This document shows, piece by piece, positions 8,348-16,979 of a stretch of DNA of 64,000 nucleotides (within the stretch, counting starts at the first letter, position 1; every line of letters starts with the position of its first letter). Below the pieces are notes generated by a model. It did not search any database. It was not told where the DNA came from and saw nothing but the letters and a program-made list of their open reading frames with translations. The stretch is from the NCBI RefSeq assembly GCF_000328565.1, contig NC_019966.1:5146001-5210000 (forward strand), read 5' to 3'. Source of the DNA: Mycobacterium sp. JS623. GTDB taxonomy: Bacteria; Actinomycetota; Actinomycetes; Mycobacteriales; Mycobacteriaceae. The translations under genes were made by a program, and so were the position numbers.

Positions 8348-9661
8348 CTAGAACTCCAGCAGGTTCTCCCGGAACGTGCTGTGCTGGTATCCGTCCCTGA
8401 TCAGCCCGCGTCTTCGCAACGCGGGCGCAAGGCCGTCGGCGATCTCGGCGATATTGCGCCGGGTGACGACCGGCGAAAGCAGGAAACCGTCGCCACCGAC
8501 TTCCTCCATCGCCTCGCCCATCTTCGCCGCCACCGTGTCAGGCGAGCCGACGAACGCGAGACCGGCGTGGGTGTCGACGGTGGCGATCGCCTCGCGAAGC
8601 GTCTTGCCCCGTGCGCCTTCGATGAACGTGCGCAGCGTGCTCGTTTCACCGTTGCCCCACACGTCGGGCACCTCCTTGTCCAGATCGAAGGTGGAGAAGT
8701 CGAATTCGCCGCCCGACGTGTAACTCAAACCCCACAACGCCTTTTCGATCGCGTGGTCGCTCCAGCGAGCGGCCTTCATGTCGTCCTCGCGGGCCTGCGC
8801 GACGCGATCGGTGTCGCCGAGAATCGGGTCGATCAGGAACAGGATCTTGAGCGTGCTCGGGTCGCGGCCGTACTCCTTCATCCGGCGGTGCATGTCCTGC
8901 CTGAATGCCTTCATGCCCTCGATGCTGGTGCCGTGGGCGAGCATTGATTCCGCGTACTTGGCGGCAAGGTCACGCCCCGCGGGCGAAGCGCCGGCCTGCA
9001 CGATCACCGGACGGCGCTGCGGTCCAGGAATCGTGTTGAGCGGGCCGCGCGTGCGGAAGTACTTGCCCTCGAAGTCGACGGTGTGCACCTTCGTGTGGTC
9101 GGCATACCGTGGCGTGTCCTCATCGACCAGGACGGCCCCTTCTTCCCACGAGTCCCACAGTGCCCCAACGGCTTCCATCCATTCCTTGGCCATCTCGTAG
9201 CGTTCGCTGTGCAACATGAGCTCGTCGTAGCCGTACTGCTGCGCCGCACGCGCCGAGCTGCTCGTCACCACGTTCAGGCCGACTCGCCCGTCGGTCAGGT
9301 GATCGAGGGTGGTCATGGTCCGAGCCGCCATGAACGGGTGGTAGAAGCTCGTCGACAGCGTGACCGCGATGCCGATGTGTTTGGTGCGCTGGGCCAGCAG
9401 CGGGATCAGCGGGACGGGGTCGCACTTGGGGGCCAGCATCCCGTACTTGAGCGTCGTCTCCATCGATCGGCCGTAAGCGTCCTCGACCATGCTGGTGTCC
9501 TCGACCAGCAGGTAGTCGAAGCGGGCGCGCTCCAGCGATGCGGCCAGATCGACGAAGAGGTCGCCCTTCATCCAGTCGTGGCCTGTGTTGCCCGCCCACG
9601 GATCAAGCGCCCATGTCTGTACCGAAAATCCACTGCCCATGAACCAACCCAGATGAAACAT
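8348..9661 (-). CDS. FMN-dependent monooxygenase, NtaA/SnaA/DszA family (second copy)
   Basis: This 437-residue protein is a paralogue of the product of 2066-3388 with the same landmarks: FHLGWFM, LERARFDYLLVEDTSM, AVTLSTSFYHPFMAARTMTTLD, GRVGLNVVTSS, and VIVQAGASPAGRDLAAKYAE. Both share the C-terminal EEVGGDGF and TFRENLLEF/TLRQTLREF signatures. Two enzymes of this type in one importer locus suggest sequential or alternative oxidation steps. The start is the ATG at 9661 with a weak ribosome site. It is probably the first gene of the minus-strand operon reading toward the binding protein. Confidence 0.92.
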   Translation of the reverse strand: MFHLGWFMGSGFSVQTWALDPWAGNTGHDWMKGDLFVDLAASLERARFDYLLVEDTSMVEDAYGRSMETTLKYGMLAPKCDPVPLIPLLAQRTKHIGIAVTLSTSFYHPFMAARTMTTLDHLTDGRVGLNVVTSSSARAAQQYGYDELMLHSERYEMAKEWMEAVGALWDSWEEGAVLVDEDTPRYADHTKVHTVDFEGKYFRTRGPLNTIPGPQRRPVIVQAGASPAGRDLAAKYAESMLAHGTSIEGMKAFRQDMHRRMKEYGRDPSTLKILFLIDPILGDTDRVAQAREDDMKAARWSDHAIEKALWGLSYTSGGEFDFSTFDLDKEVPDVWGNGETSTLRTFIEGARGKTLREAIATVDTHAGLAFVGSPDTVAAKMGEAMEEVGGDGFLLSPVVTRRNIAEIADGLAPALRRRGLIRDGYQHSTFRENLLEF

Positions 9662-9715
9662 GCAACCAATGTGACGTGCAGATGTTTCGGCGCACGGGGA
9701 CAGATGATTCCGCGC

Positions 9716-9725
9716 GCATTACGCC
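9716..9725 (-). promoter_or_regulatory. Shared 10-nt motif GGCGTAATGC upstream of monooxygenase 2
   Basis: GGCGTAATGC lies 54 nt upstream of the start at 9661, one base different from the spacing at the first monooxygenase gene. This position conservation is the best evidence that the motif is functional. Confidence 0.4.
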
Positions 9726-9789
9726 GCCGCAGAGCAGTGATCTGCGTCACCCCTCGTCACATCGCGGCGGTCGGCGGTGTCTTGAGGGC

Positions 9790-10971
9790 ATGACTGAACA
9801 CAACGGAAGCACAAACGTCGTCGTCATCGGCGGCGGCTATGCAGGCACCACCGCGGCCAACCACTTGCGGCAGCGCACCGACGTCGACATCACGCTGGTC
9901 AACTCCCGCCCGAAGTTCGTCGAGCGGATCAGGCTGCACCAGCACGTCGTAGGCAACTACGACGCGACTGTCGACTACGGCACGCTGCTCGGCGAGGGCG
10001 TCCGCCTTGTCGTAGACAGCGCGATCAGAATCGACACCGCTTCGCGCACCGTCGCCCTCGCGTCGGGTCGGGCGCTGGACTACGACTACGTCATCTATGC
10101 CGTTGGCAGCACCGGCGGTGCGCCCGCATCGGTTCCGGGCGCGGCCGAATTCGCCTATCCCATCGCCGAATTGGAGCTGGCGCAGCGGTTGCGTAGCGCG
10201 CTCGACGAGCTGCATCCTTCCGCCCCGATCACCGTCGTCGGCGCCGGGTTGACCGGCACCGAGACCGCGGCCGAGTTCGCCGAAGAGGGTCGCAACGTCA
10301 CTCTGGTCTGCGGCGGCCAATTGCTTCCGACGCTGTCGGAGCCCGGCCGGCGCTCCGCGCGCAAGCGGCTCGGCAAGCTGGGCGTCACAGTGCTCGACGC
10401 CGACGTGGTGAAGGAAGTTCGCCGCGATGCCGTCGTCTTTGCAGACGGCGCAGTCCGGCCGAGCGCGCTGACCATCTGGACCGCGGGCTTCGGCGTGCCC
10501 GAACTGGCTGCCGCCAGCGGACTGCAGACTGATGGGATGGGCCGGCTGCTCACCGATGAATCGCTCACCAGCGTCGACGACCCGGGCATTGTGGCGGCAG
10601 GCGACTGCGCGGCCCCGTCGGGCCAGCCACTGCGGATGAGCTGCCAGGCCGCGGTGCCGTTGGGGGCGCGGGCGGCCGACACCGTGCTGAGCCGGATCGC
10701 AGGCACCGAGCCGGCTCCCATCGACCAGGCGTTCGTGGGATCCTGCGTCAGCCTGGGGCGGCACGCCGCCACGGTGCAATTGGCCCGCAAGGACGACACG
10801 CCCGTGAATTTCTACTTCGGCGGCCGACTCGGCGCGGCGCTCAAGGAGGCCATCTGCAAGGGCACGCTGTGGGGCATCCGCCACGAGGCGCGCAAGCCAG
10901 GCTCCACCTTCGTGATGAAGGGCGGCAGGCGTCCTTCTGCTCCACTGCGCCAGGTGGTCACGGAATCGTGA
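9790..10971 (+). CDS. NADH dehydrogenase-like FAD/NAD(P)-binding oxidoreductase
   Basis: This 393-residue protein is a type II NADH dehydrogenase-like or AIF-like pyridine nucleotide-disulphide oxidoreductase. The FAD dinucleotide motif GGGYAG is at residues 14-19. A second Rossmann motif (VVGAGLTGTETAAEFAEE) lies near residue 155, and AAGDCAAP is near residue 277. No C-terminal membrane helix is evident. The ATG at 9790 follows GAGGGC and is the last reasonable start before the FAD motif. Its stop overlaps the GTG of the sigma factor gene, so the two are co-translated. Pairing of an oxidoreductase with an ECF41 sigma factor is the known arrangement for that sigma group. Confidence 0.88.
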   Translation: MTEHNGSTNVVVIGGGYAGTTAANHLRQRTDVDITLVNSRPKFVERIRLHQHVVGNYDATVDYGTLLGEGVRLVVDSAIRIDTASRTVALASGRALDYDYVIYAVGSTGGAPASVPGAAEFAYPIAELELAQRLRSALDELHPSAPITVVGAGLTGTETAAEFAEEGRNVTLVCGGQLLPTLSEPGRRSARKRLGKLGVTVLDADVVKEVRRDAVVFADGAVRPSALTIWTAGFGVPELAAASGLQTDGMGRLLTDESLTSVDDPGIVAAGDCAAPSGQPLRMSCQAAVPLGARAADTVLSRIAGTEPAPIDQAFVGSCVSLGRHAATVQLARKDDTPVNFYFGGRLGAALKEAICKGTLWGIRHEARKPGSTFVMKGGRRPSAPLRQVVTES

Positions 10972-11870
10972 CCACCTCGTCGACGGAACACGCCGAGCGG
11001 TTCACGCATCTGCGGCCGCTGCTGTTCACGATCGTCTACGAAATACTGGGCTCAGCAACGGAATCCGATGACGTGCTGCAGGACAGCTATCTGCGGTGGG
11101 CCGAAGTGGACCTCGCGACGGTGCGGGATACGAAGTCGTATCTGGCGCAGTTGGTGACCCGTCAGGCGCTGAATGCGTTGCGCGCAGGCGCTCGTCGACG
11201 CGAGGACTACATCGGCCCGTGGCTGCCCGAACCACTGCTGCTCGACGAGTGCGACGCCTCTAGTGACGTCGTGCTTGCCGAGTCGGTGTCGATGGCGATG
11301 TTGGTACTGCTCGAGACACTCACGCCCGATGAGCGCGCGGTGTTCGTGTTGCGCGAGGTGTTCGGTTTCGACTACGACGAAATCGCCGGAGCGGTAGGCA
11401 AATCCGTCACGACGGTGCGCCAGGTCGCGCACCGTGCCCGCGGGCACGTGCATGCGCGGCGCAAGCGCTTCGAGCCCGTCGACTCCGCTCGGACCACAGA
11501 GCTGACGGAGCAGTTCCTGACCGCAGCATCCACCGGTGACTTGGACGGGCTGATGTCGATGCTCGCGCCGGATGCCGTGTGGACCGCCGACAGCAACGGC
11601 AAGGCCAGCGCTGCCCGCCGCCCGGTCGTGGGCGCGGACAGGGTGGCCAAGGCGATCATCGGAATCTTCCGACTCGGGCAGAAGCTGCCGAACGTGCGAA
11701 TCGAGACGGCGGTGTACAACAGTGCGCCTGCGGTCGTCGTCTACAGCGGCGATCACCTAGAGGGTGTGTTCCTGGTGGAGGTCGTCGACGGCAAGATCAC
11801 GCACTTCTACGCAATGCGCAACCCGGACAAGCTGGTGGGCATCGCGGTCCCGCGGGTGATCAGCCGCTAG
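10968..11870 (+). CDS. ECF41-type sigma factor with SnoaL-like C-terminal domain (SigJ-like)
   Basis: This 300-residue protein has sigma region 2 (residues ~10-75, ESDDVLQDSYLRWAEVD), then the WLPEP linker motif, region 4 (LTPDERAVFVLREVFGFDYDEIAGAVGKS), and a SnoaL-like domain from ~175 to the end. WLPEP and a DGGGK-type motif (here DSNGK) are hallmarks of the ECF41 group, in which the C-terminal extension tunes sigma activity and no separate anti-sigma factor is encoded. The GTG at 10968 overlaps the upstream stop. The expected target is the promoter of its own operon with the oxidoreductase. Confidence 0.9.
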   Translation: MTTSSTEHAERFTHLRPLLFTIVYEILGSATESDDVLQDSYLRWAEVDLATVRDTKSYLAQLVTRQALNALRAGARRREDYIGPWLPEPLLLDECDASSDVVLAESVSMAMLVLLETLTPDERAVFVLREVFGFDYDEIAGAVGKSVTTVRQVAHRARGHVHARRKRFEPVDSARTTELTEQFLTAASTGDLDGLMSMLAPDAVWTADSNGKASAARRPVVGADRVAKAIIGIFRLGQKLPNVRIETAVYNSAPAVVVYSGDHLEGVFLVEVVDGKITHFYAMRNPDKLVGIAVPRVISR

Positions 11871-11890
11871 CCCTCTGTCACGCTTGATCT

Positions 11891-13156
11891 GTGCGTATCG
11901 AGCGGCTCGGCGACTTGGGCGAAGCACCCGGGGTGCTGAGCGCGATCGCCGCAGGTGCACTGCGGTATGGCCATGCGCCGCCAGCCGCACTGATCGGCGA
12001 CTGGTTTGGCTCCGCGGCGGTCATCGCTCCGTCGCTGAAGGCCGTCGCCGTTGACGACGTCTTCGCGGTGCCCACCGGTGAATCCGGCCGCGCGATCGGC
12101 GGTGGCTGGTTCGGGTATCTGTCGTATCCCGACGGCGGCGTCGACGGCCGTGGTCCACGAATTCCTGTAGCCGCAGGCGGCTGGTCGGATTGCGTGTTGC
12201 GGCAGGACCGCGATGGGCAGTGGTGGTATGAAAGCCTTTCCGGCACAGCGCTTCCGGAGTGGGTGGCCGAAGCCATTGACCGACGTGTGCCGCCGCGGCA
12301 CTTCCACATCGAGTGGGACGACGCCGACCGGGATGCTCACCACCGCGGCGTGCTCGAGTGCCTGGAAGCGATTGCAGCGGGAGAGATCTACCAGGCGTGT
12401 GTGTGCACGCAGTTCTCGGGCCGCATCGACGGTGCACCAATCGATTTCTTCGTCGACGCCGTCGAGCGGACGTCTCCCGCGCGCGCCGCATATGTGGCCG
12501 GCGCGTGGGGCGCGGTGGCGTCGTTGTCGCCGGAACTGTTCCTGCGGCGTCGCGGTGAGACGGTGACGTCGAGCCCGATCAAGGGCACGCTGCCGCGGGA
12601 CGCCGATCCGGCGGCACTGCGGGCCTCGGTCAAGGACGTCGCGGAGAACATCATGATCGTCGATCTGGTCCGCAACGACCTTGGCCGCGTCGCGATGACG
12701 GGCACCGTCACGGTGCCCGAGTTGTTGGCGGTCGAACCGGCGCCGGGCGTGTGGCATCTGGTGTCGACGGTGTCGGCGCGCGTCGGGGTCGGCGTGCCAC
12801 TCGGTTCGGTGTTGGAAGCGACGTTCCCGCCAGCGTCTGTGACCGGCACGCCGAAGCTGCGGGCCCGTCAGCTGCTACGCGGCTGGGAGCCTCATCGCCG
12901 CGGAGTGTATTGCGGCACAGTCGGTTTAGCGTCACCCGTCGCAGGATGCGAGCTGAACGTGGCGATCCGGACGGTGGAGTTCGACGCTGCTGGCAACGCG
13001 GTCCTTGGCGTGGGCGGCGGCATCACCGCCGACTCCGACCCCGACCGCGAATGGGAGGAGTGCCTGCACAAGGCGGCACCGTTCATCGGCCGTCAAAGTG
13101 ACACTTGCCGACCCGGCAACAGCGCGGCCGTCCAGCCCGCGTTATCCGAGACGTAG
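11891..13156 (+). CDS. pabB: Aminodeoxychorismate synthase component I (para-aminobenzoate synthase)
   Basis: This 421-residue chorismate-binding enzyme converts chorismate with ammonia to 4-amino-4-deoxychorismate in folate synthesis. The family core is present: EIYQACVCTQFSG, SPELFLRRRG, SSPIKGTLPRD, IMIVDLVRNDLGRV, VWHLVSTVSARV, FPPASVTGTPK and GVYCGTVG. SPIKGT(L)PR distinguishes the anthranilate/ADC synthase group. Its position beside rsmI and pmt matches Rv1005c of M. tuberculosis. The last 64 bases overlap the convergent gene at 13093-13545. Confidence 0.9.
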   Translation: MRIERLGDLGEAPGVLSAIAAGALRYGHAPPAALIGDWFGSAAVIAPSLKAVAVDDVFAVPTGESGRAIGGGWFGYLSYPDGGVDGRGPRIPVAAGGWSDCVLRQDRDGQWWYESLSGTALPEWVAEAIDRRVPPRHFHIEWDDADRDAHHRGVLECLEAIAAGEIYQACVCTQFSGRIDGAPIDFFVDAVERTSPARAAYVAGAWGAVASLSPELFLRRRGETVTSSPIKGTLPRDADPAALRASVKDVAENIMIVDLVRNDLGRVAMTGTVTVPELLAVEPAPGVWHLVSTVSARVGVGVPLGSVLEATFPPASVTGTPKLRARQLLRGWEPHRRGVYCGTVGLASPVAGCELNVAIRTVEFDAAGNAVLGVGGGITADSDPDREWEECLHKAAPFIGRQSDTCRPGNSAAVQPALSET

Positions 13157-13545
13157 AAGCCGATTTCGCCAGCGGCCGTCGCAACAATCAGGTGCTTGCG
13201 CCCGCCAACCACCGAACCGTTGAACACGGCTGCCTCGCGAACGCCGGTGATCGCGGCGACGGGGATGTCGATCGCCTTGCCGGTCAGCGTCCGAAAAACC
13301 AGGCGTCGCTTCGTCAGCGCGATCAAACCGTTGTTCTTGACCATGGGGTAGCCAGGCGCCGTCGCCCCTCGATAGTTGCCCTTCTCGGGCGGGCGGACAA
13401 CGGTCTCGCTCTGCAACTCGGTCGCCAGCTCGGCCGCAACTCGGCGGCTGCGGCGCCGAAACCACACGATGATCGGAATCCAGATCAACGCCTGCACAGC
13501 CAGAATCCCGACGACCAGTAAGACAACAAACACCGCGGTACTCAC
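13093..13545 (-). CDS. Conserved membrane protein with one N-terminal helix
   Basis: This 150-residue protein has one N-terminal membrane helix (VFVVLLVVGILAVQALIWIPIIVWF) followed by basic residues (RRRSRR), giving a cytoplasmic C-terminal part. That part has alternating strands (NNGLIALTKRRLVFRTLTGKAIDIPVAAITGV) reminiscent of PH-like/GRAM folds that contact lipids. I do not recognise a named family. It is convergent with pabB and overlaps its 3' end by 64 bp. The PH-like idea is inference from strand pattern only. Confidence 0.7.
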   Translation of the reverse strand: MSTAVFVVLLVVGILAVQALIWIPIIVWFRRRSRRVAAELATELQSETVVRPPEKGNYRGATAPGYPMVKNNGLIALTKRRLVFRTLTGKAIDIPVAAITGVREAAVFNGSVVGGRKHLIVATAAGEIGFYVSDNAGWTAALLPGRQVSL

Positions 13546-13560
13546 CGTGGCCCACCCCTC

Positions 13561-14397
13561 TCAGCGGCGTGCGCGCAACACCGCATCGTAGAGCTCACGG
13601 CGTGACGGCGCCCCCGGGTTCTGCTCAACAACTTGCGCGCACGCATCCTTGACGCGCGCTCCGTCGTCAACCAGCGCGGTGACTTCAGCAACGAGCGTGT
13701 CGATGTCGGCCTTCGGGGTCGCCCCGGCGAGCACGACCGTGATCTCGCCGAGCACGCCGTCGCTCGCCCACTTTGCGAGCTCGCCGAGCGTGCCGCGGAG
13801 AATTTCCTCGTGCGTCTTGGTCAGCTCGCGGCAGACGACCGCCTTGCGCCCAGGACCGAGCGCTTCGACCGCGTCCCTCAGCGTGTCGGGTAACCGGCGT
13901 GGCGATTCGAAGAACACGCATGTGCGTGGCTCGGCGGCGAGCGCCTTGAACCAGGACACGCGTGCGGCGTGCTTACGCGGGGCGAACCCCTCGAAGCAGA
14001 ACCTGTCCGCCGGCAGACCCGACACCGCGAGCGCCGTGGTGACCGCCGACGGGCCCGGCAGGCACTGAACCTGTGCGCCTGCCCCGATGCAGGCCGCGAC
14101 TAGCCGATAGCCCGGATCGTTGATCAGCGGCATGCCCGCGTCACTGACCAGGAGGACCGTCGCCCCGGCCTGGATGTCGTCCACCAGCGCAGGCACCCGC
14201 GACGCCTCGTTGGCGTCGTAAAGGCTGAGCACCTTGCCGCGGGGCTTGACCTCGAGGGCTGCGGCCAGCGTGCGGATGCGCCTGGTGTCCTCGGCGGCGA
14301 TCACGTCGGCGCTCGCCAGCGCCTTGACCAGCCGCGCGGATGCGTCCGTCGGCTGGCCCAGCGGCGTGGCGCCGATGAGCAGTCGGCCGGTGGACAT
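13561..14397 (-). CDS. rsmI: 16S rRNA (cytidine1402-2'-O)-methyltransferase
   Basis: This 278-residue tetrapyrrole-methylase-fold enzyme 2'-O-methylates C1402 of 16S rRNA using SAM. Family motifs are LLIGATPLGQPTDAS at the N-terminus, VIAAEDTRR, LLVSDAGMPLINDPGYRLV (SAM site), LPGPSAVTTALAVSGLP, FFESPRRL and CRELTKTHEEILRGTL. The frame is open far upstream, but the ATG at 14397 begins the conserved sequence and the longer version has no plausible content. It is divergent from pmt with only 24 bp between them. Confidence 0.93.
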   Translation of the reverse strand: MSTGRLLIGATPLGQPTDASARLVKALASADVIAAEDTRRIRTLAAALEVKPRGKVLSLYDANEASRVPALVDDIQAGATVLLVSDAGMPLINDPGYRLVAACIGAGAQVQCLPGPSAVTTALAVSGLPADRFCFEGFAPRKHAARVSWFKALAAEPRTCVFFESPRRLPDTLRDAVEALGPGRKAVVCRELTKTHEEILRGTLGELAKWASDGVLGEITVVLAGATPKADIDTLVAEVTALVDDGARVKDACAQVVEQNPGAPSRRELYDAVLRARR

Positions 14398-14421
14398 GGG
14401 AGACAGCCTACGATCGCTGTC

Positions 14422-15972
14422 GTGACCGCCCTGGCCGATGAACTCGTTGCCAAGGGGCGCGCGGTTCCCGTCATCAGCCCCGCGCCCCTGGTGCCCGTCG
14501 CTGACTTCGGCCCGGTTGACCGGCTGCAGGGCTGGGCGATGACGGCGGTCATCACGGCGCTGGCGGCGATAACGCGTTTCCTGAACCTGGGCTCGCCGAC
14601 CGATGCGGGCACCCCGATCTTCGACGAGAAGCACTACGCGCCGCAGGCATGGCAGGTGCTGCACAACCACGGTGTCGAGGACAACCCCGGCTATGGGCTG
14701 GTGGTGCACCCGCCGGTCGGCAAGCAGCTGATCGCGATCGGTGAGGCGATCTTCGGATACAACGGGCTGGGCTGGCGGTTCAGCGGCGCGGTGTGCGGCA
14801 TCATCCTGGTGCTGCTGGTCGCGCGGATCGGGCGACGGATCAGCCGGTCGACATTGGTCGGCGGGATGGCCGGGCTGTTGTTGATCGGCGACGGCGTCAG
14901 CTTTGTCGCATCGCGTACGGCGCTGCTGGACGGCTTCCTGGTGGTGTTCGTGGTGGCGGCGTTCGGCGCTTTGATCGTCGACCGCGATCAGGTACGCGAG
15001 CGCATGCACGTTGCCTTGCTGGAAGGCCGCATCAGTGAGACGCCGTGGGGGCCCCGGCTGGGGGTGCGGTGGTGGCGGTTCGGCGCTGGCGTGCTGCTCG
15101 GATTGGCTTGTGCCACAAAGTGGTCCGGACTGTACTTCATCGTGTTCTTCGGCCTGATGACGCTCGCCTTCGACATCAACGCGCGCAGGCAGTATCGGGT
15201 GCCGCGGCCATGGGTCGGGGCGTTGCGGCGAGACCTCGGCCCGTCGTTGTATGCGTTGGTGCTGATCCCGTTCGGGGTGTACCTGGCGTCGTATTCGCCG
15301 TGGTTCGCGTCGGAGACGGCGGTGAATCGGCATGAGGTCGGCAATTCCATCGGGCCCGACAGCGTGCTGCCCATTCCGGACGCGTTGCGCTCGCTGTGGC
15401 ATTACACATACGCCGCGTATCACTTTCATTCCGGCCTGACCAACGCAGCGGGCAATCACCATCCATGGGAGTCCAAGCCGTGGACGTGGCCGATGTCGTT
15501 GCGGCCGGTGCTCTACGCGATCGACAACCAGAACGTGCCGGGGTGTGGGGCGCAGTCGTGTGTGAAGGCCGTGATGCTGGTCGGCACGCCGGCGATGTGG
15601 TTCATCGCGGTGCCGGTGCTGGGGTGGGCGCTGTGGCGGGCGTTCGTCAAACGGGACTGGCGGTATGGCGCGCTGCTGGTCGGCTACGGCGCGGGATTCC
15701 TGCCGTGGTTCGGCGACATCGACCGGCAGATGTATTTCTTCTACGCGGCGACGATGGCGCCGTTCCTCGTGTTGATGATCGCGATGATCCTGGGCGACAT
15801 ACTGCACAAGCCGAACCAGAACGCGGAGCGGCGAACACTGGGCTTGATCGCCGTGTGCTGCTATATCGCGCTTGTCATAACGAATTTCGCGTGGATGTAT
15901 CCGATCCTGACGGGTCTGCCCATCTCGCAGGCGACGTGGAATATGCAGATCTGGCTGCCCTCTTGGCGCTGA
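14422..15972 (+). CDS. pmt: Dolichyl-phosphate-mannose protein O-mannosyltransferase
   Basis: This 516-residue polytopic membrane protein is of the PMT/GT39 family. It transfers mannose from polyprenyl-phosphate-mannose to secreted proteins. The first extracytoplasmic loop carries the catalytic DE pair (FDEKHYAPQAWQVL, residues ~70). Other landmarks are VHPPVGKQLIAIGE, the RTALLDGFLVVFV helix, SYSPWF, and HHPWESKPWTWP. It starts at GTG 14422. Position and divergence from rsmI match Rv1002c/Rv1003. Confidence 0.93.
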   Translation: MTALADELVAKGRAVPVISPAPLVPVADFGPVDRLQGWAMTAVITALAAITRFLNLGSPTDAGTPIFDEKHYAPQAWQVLHNHGVEDNPGYGLVVHPPVGKQLIAIGEAIFGYNGLGWRFSGAVCGIILVLLVARIGRRISRSTLVGGMAGLLLIGDGVSFVASRTALLDGFLVVFVVAAFGALIVDRDQVRERMHVALLEGRISETPWGPRLGVRWWRFGAGVLLGLACATKWSGLYFIVFFGLMTLAFDINARRQYRVPRPWVGALRRDLGPSLYALVLIPFGVYLASYSPWFASETAVNRHEVGNSIGPDSVLPIPDALRSLWHYTYAAYHFHSGLTNAAGNHHPWESKPWTWPMSLRPVLYAIDNQNVPGCGAQSCVKAVMLVGTPAMWFIAVPVLGWALWRAFVKRDWRYGALLVGYGAGFLPWFGDIDRQMYFFYAATMAPFLVLMIAMILGDILHKPNQNAERRTLGLIAVCCYIALVITNFAWMYPILTGLPISQATWNMQIWLPSWR

Positions 15973-16073
15973 ATTTTGCACTCAAGGCTGTAGTTCGGCG
16001 TTATCCACAGCCCTAGGCGCAAAATCGAGGCGATAACCGCGGAACTGTCGGCGTTGACCGAGAGCATCGCGGC

Positions 16074-16928
16074 ATGCGTGAGGTGTTCATCGGCAGTGAG
16101 GCGTTGGCCAGCGGTGGCCTGACGCGCGCGCAGCTACGTTGGAACTACCGCACGATGTTCCCTGACGTCTACTTTTCCAAGCTTGCGGTGCCATCGCTTC
16201 AGCTCCGTACCGTCGGCGCGTGGTTGTGGTCGAAGCGCGAAGGCGTGATCGCCGGTCGAGCCGCGGCCGAACTCCACGGTGCGCTGTGGATCGACGCGAC
16301 AACGCCCATCGAGATGATCTGGCGATGCGGTCGCCCTCCCGCTGGCATCGTCGTGCACACCGAGCGAATAGACGCCGAAGACATCATGCTGGTCGGCGGA
16401 ATCCCCGTCACGACACCGGAACGAACTGCCTTCGACATCGCTCGACACCTGCCGCGTGATCTCGCGATCCGACATCTCGATGCGCTCGCTCGGGCCACTG
16501 GCATCAAAGTGACCGATGTCCAATTGCTCGCTGATCGTTATCCGAGGGCACGCGGACTGCCACGATCGCGAATAGCGCTGCCGCTGATGGATGGTGGGGC
16601 TGAATCGCCGCAGGAAACACGAGTCCGGCTGATCCTCATCGACGACGGGTTGCCGCCGCCACACACTCAGATCAGAGTGAGCGACGGAGTGTGCGAGGCA
16701 TTTCTCGACATGGGCTACCACGAGCCGATGGTGGGCTTCGACTACGACGGCGAGCAACACCAAGCCAACCGCAATCGGTACGTGCACGACATCGGCCGAG
16801 CAGAACTGGTCGATCGTGAGGGCTGGATCGACATCAAGGTTGTCGCCGAACACAGCAGGCGATTCATCCTGCACCGTGCGCACGAAGCATTCGACCGACG
16901 CGGGTGGACACCTCCAAAATTGCAGTGA
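16074..16928 (+). CDS. AbiEi/DUF559-like protein (putative endonuclease-fold domain)
   Basis: This 284-residue protein belongs to a type common in actinobacteria. Residues 1-130 resemble the AbiEi-like transcriptional-regulator/antitoxin module (LTRAQLRWNY, IAGRAAAELHGALWID, VTTPERTAFDIARHLP). The C-terminal ~100 residues contain SPQETRVRLILIDDGLPPPHTQIRV and VGFDYDGEQHQ, an arrangement like DUF559/Vsr-type endonuclease folds with acidic residues E and D-x-D-G-E. No toxin gene lies beside it. Function is unknown; nuclease activity is inference. Confidence 0.75.
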   Translation: MREVFIGSEALASGGLTRAQLRWNYRTMFPDVYFSKLAVPSLQLRTVGAWLWSKREGVIAGRAAAELHGALWIDATTPIEMIWRCGRPPAGIVVHTERIDAEDIMLVGGIPVTTPERTAFDIARHLPRDLAIRHLDALARATGIKVTDVQLLADRYPRARGLPRSRIALPLMDGGAESPQETRVRLILIDDGLPPPHTQIRVSDGVCEAFLDMGYHEPMVGFDYDGEQHQANRNRYVHDIGRAELVDREGWIDIKVVAEHSRRFILHRAHEAFDRRGWTPPKLQ

Positions 16929-16979
16929 GGGTTGTGAATTCGACGAAATTATAGCCGTGAGTGCAAAATTGGATCCCGA

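Noticed and set aside
13561..15981. An 806-codon open frame on the minus strand
   Set aside because: Only the 3' third encodes a protein (RsmI). The rest is antisense to pmt with no recognisable content and exists because GC-rich coding DNA has few stops.
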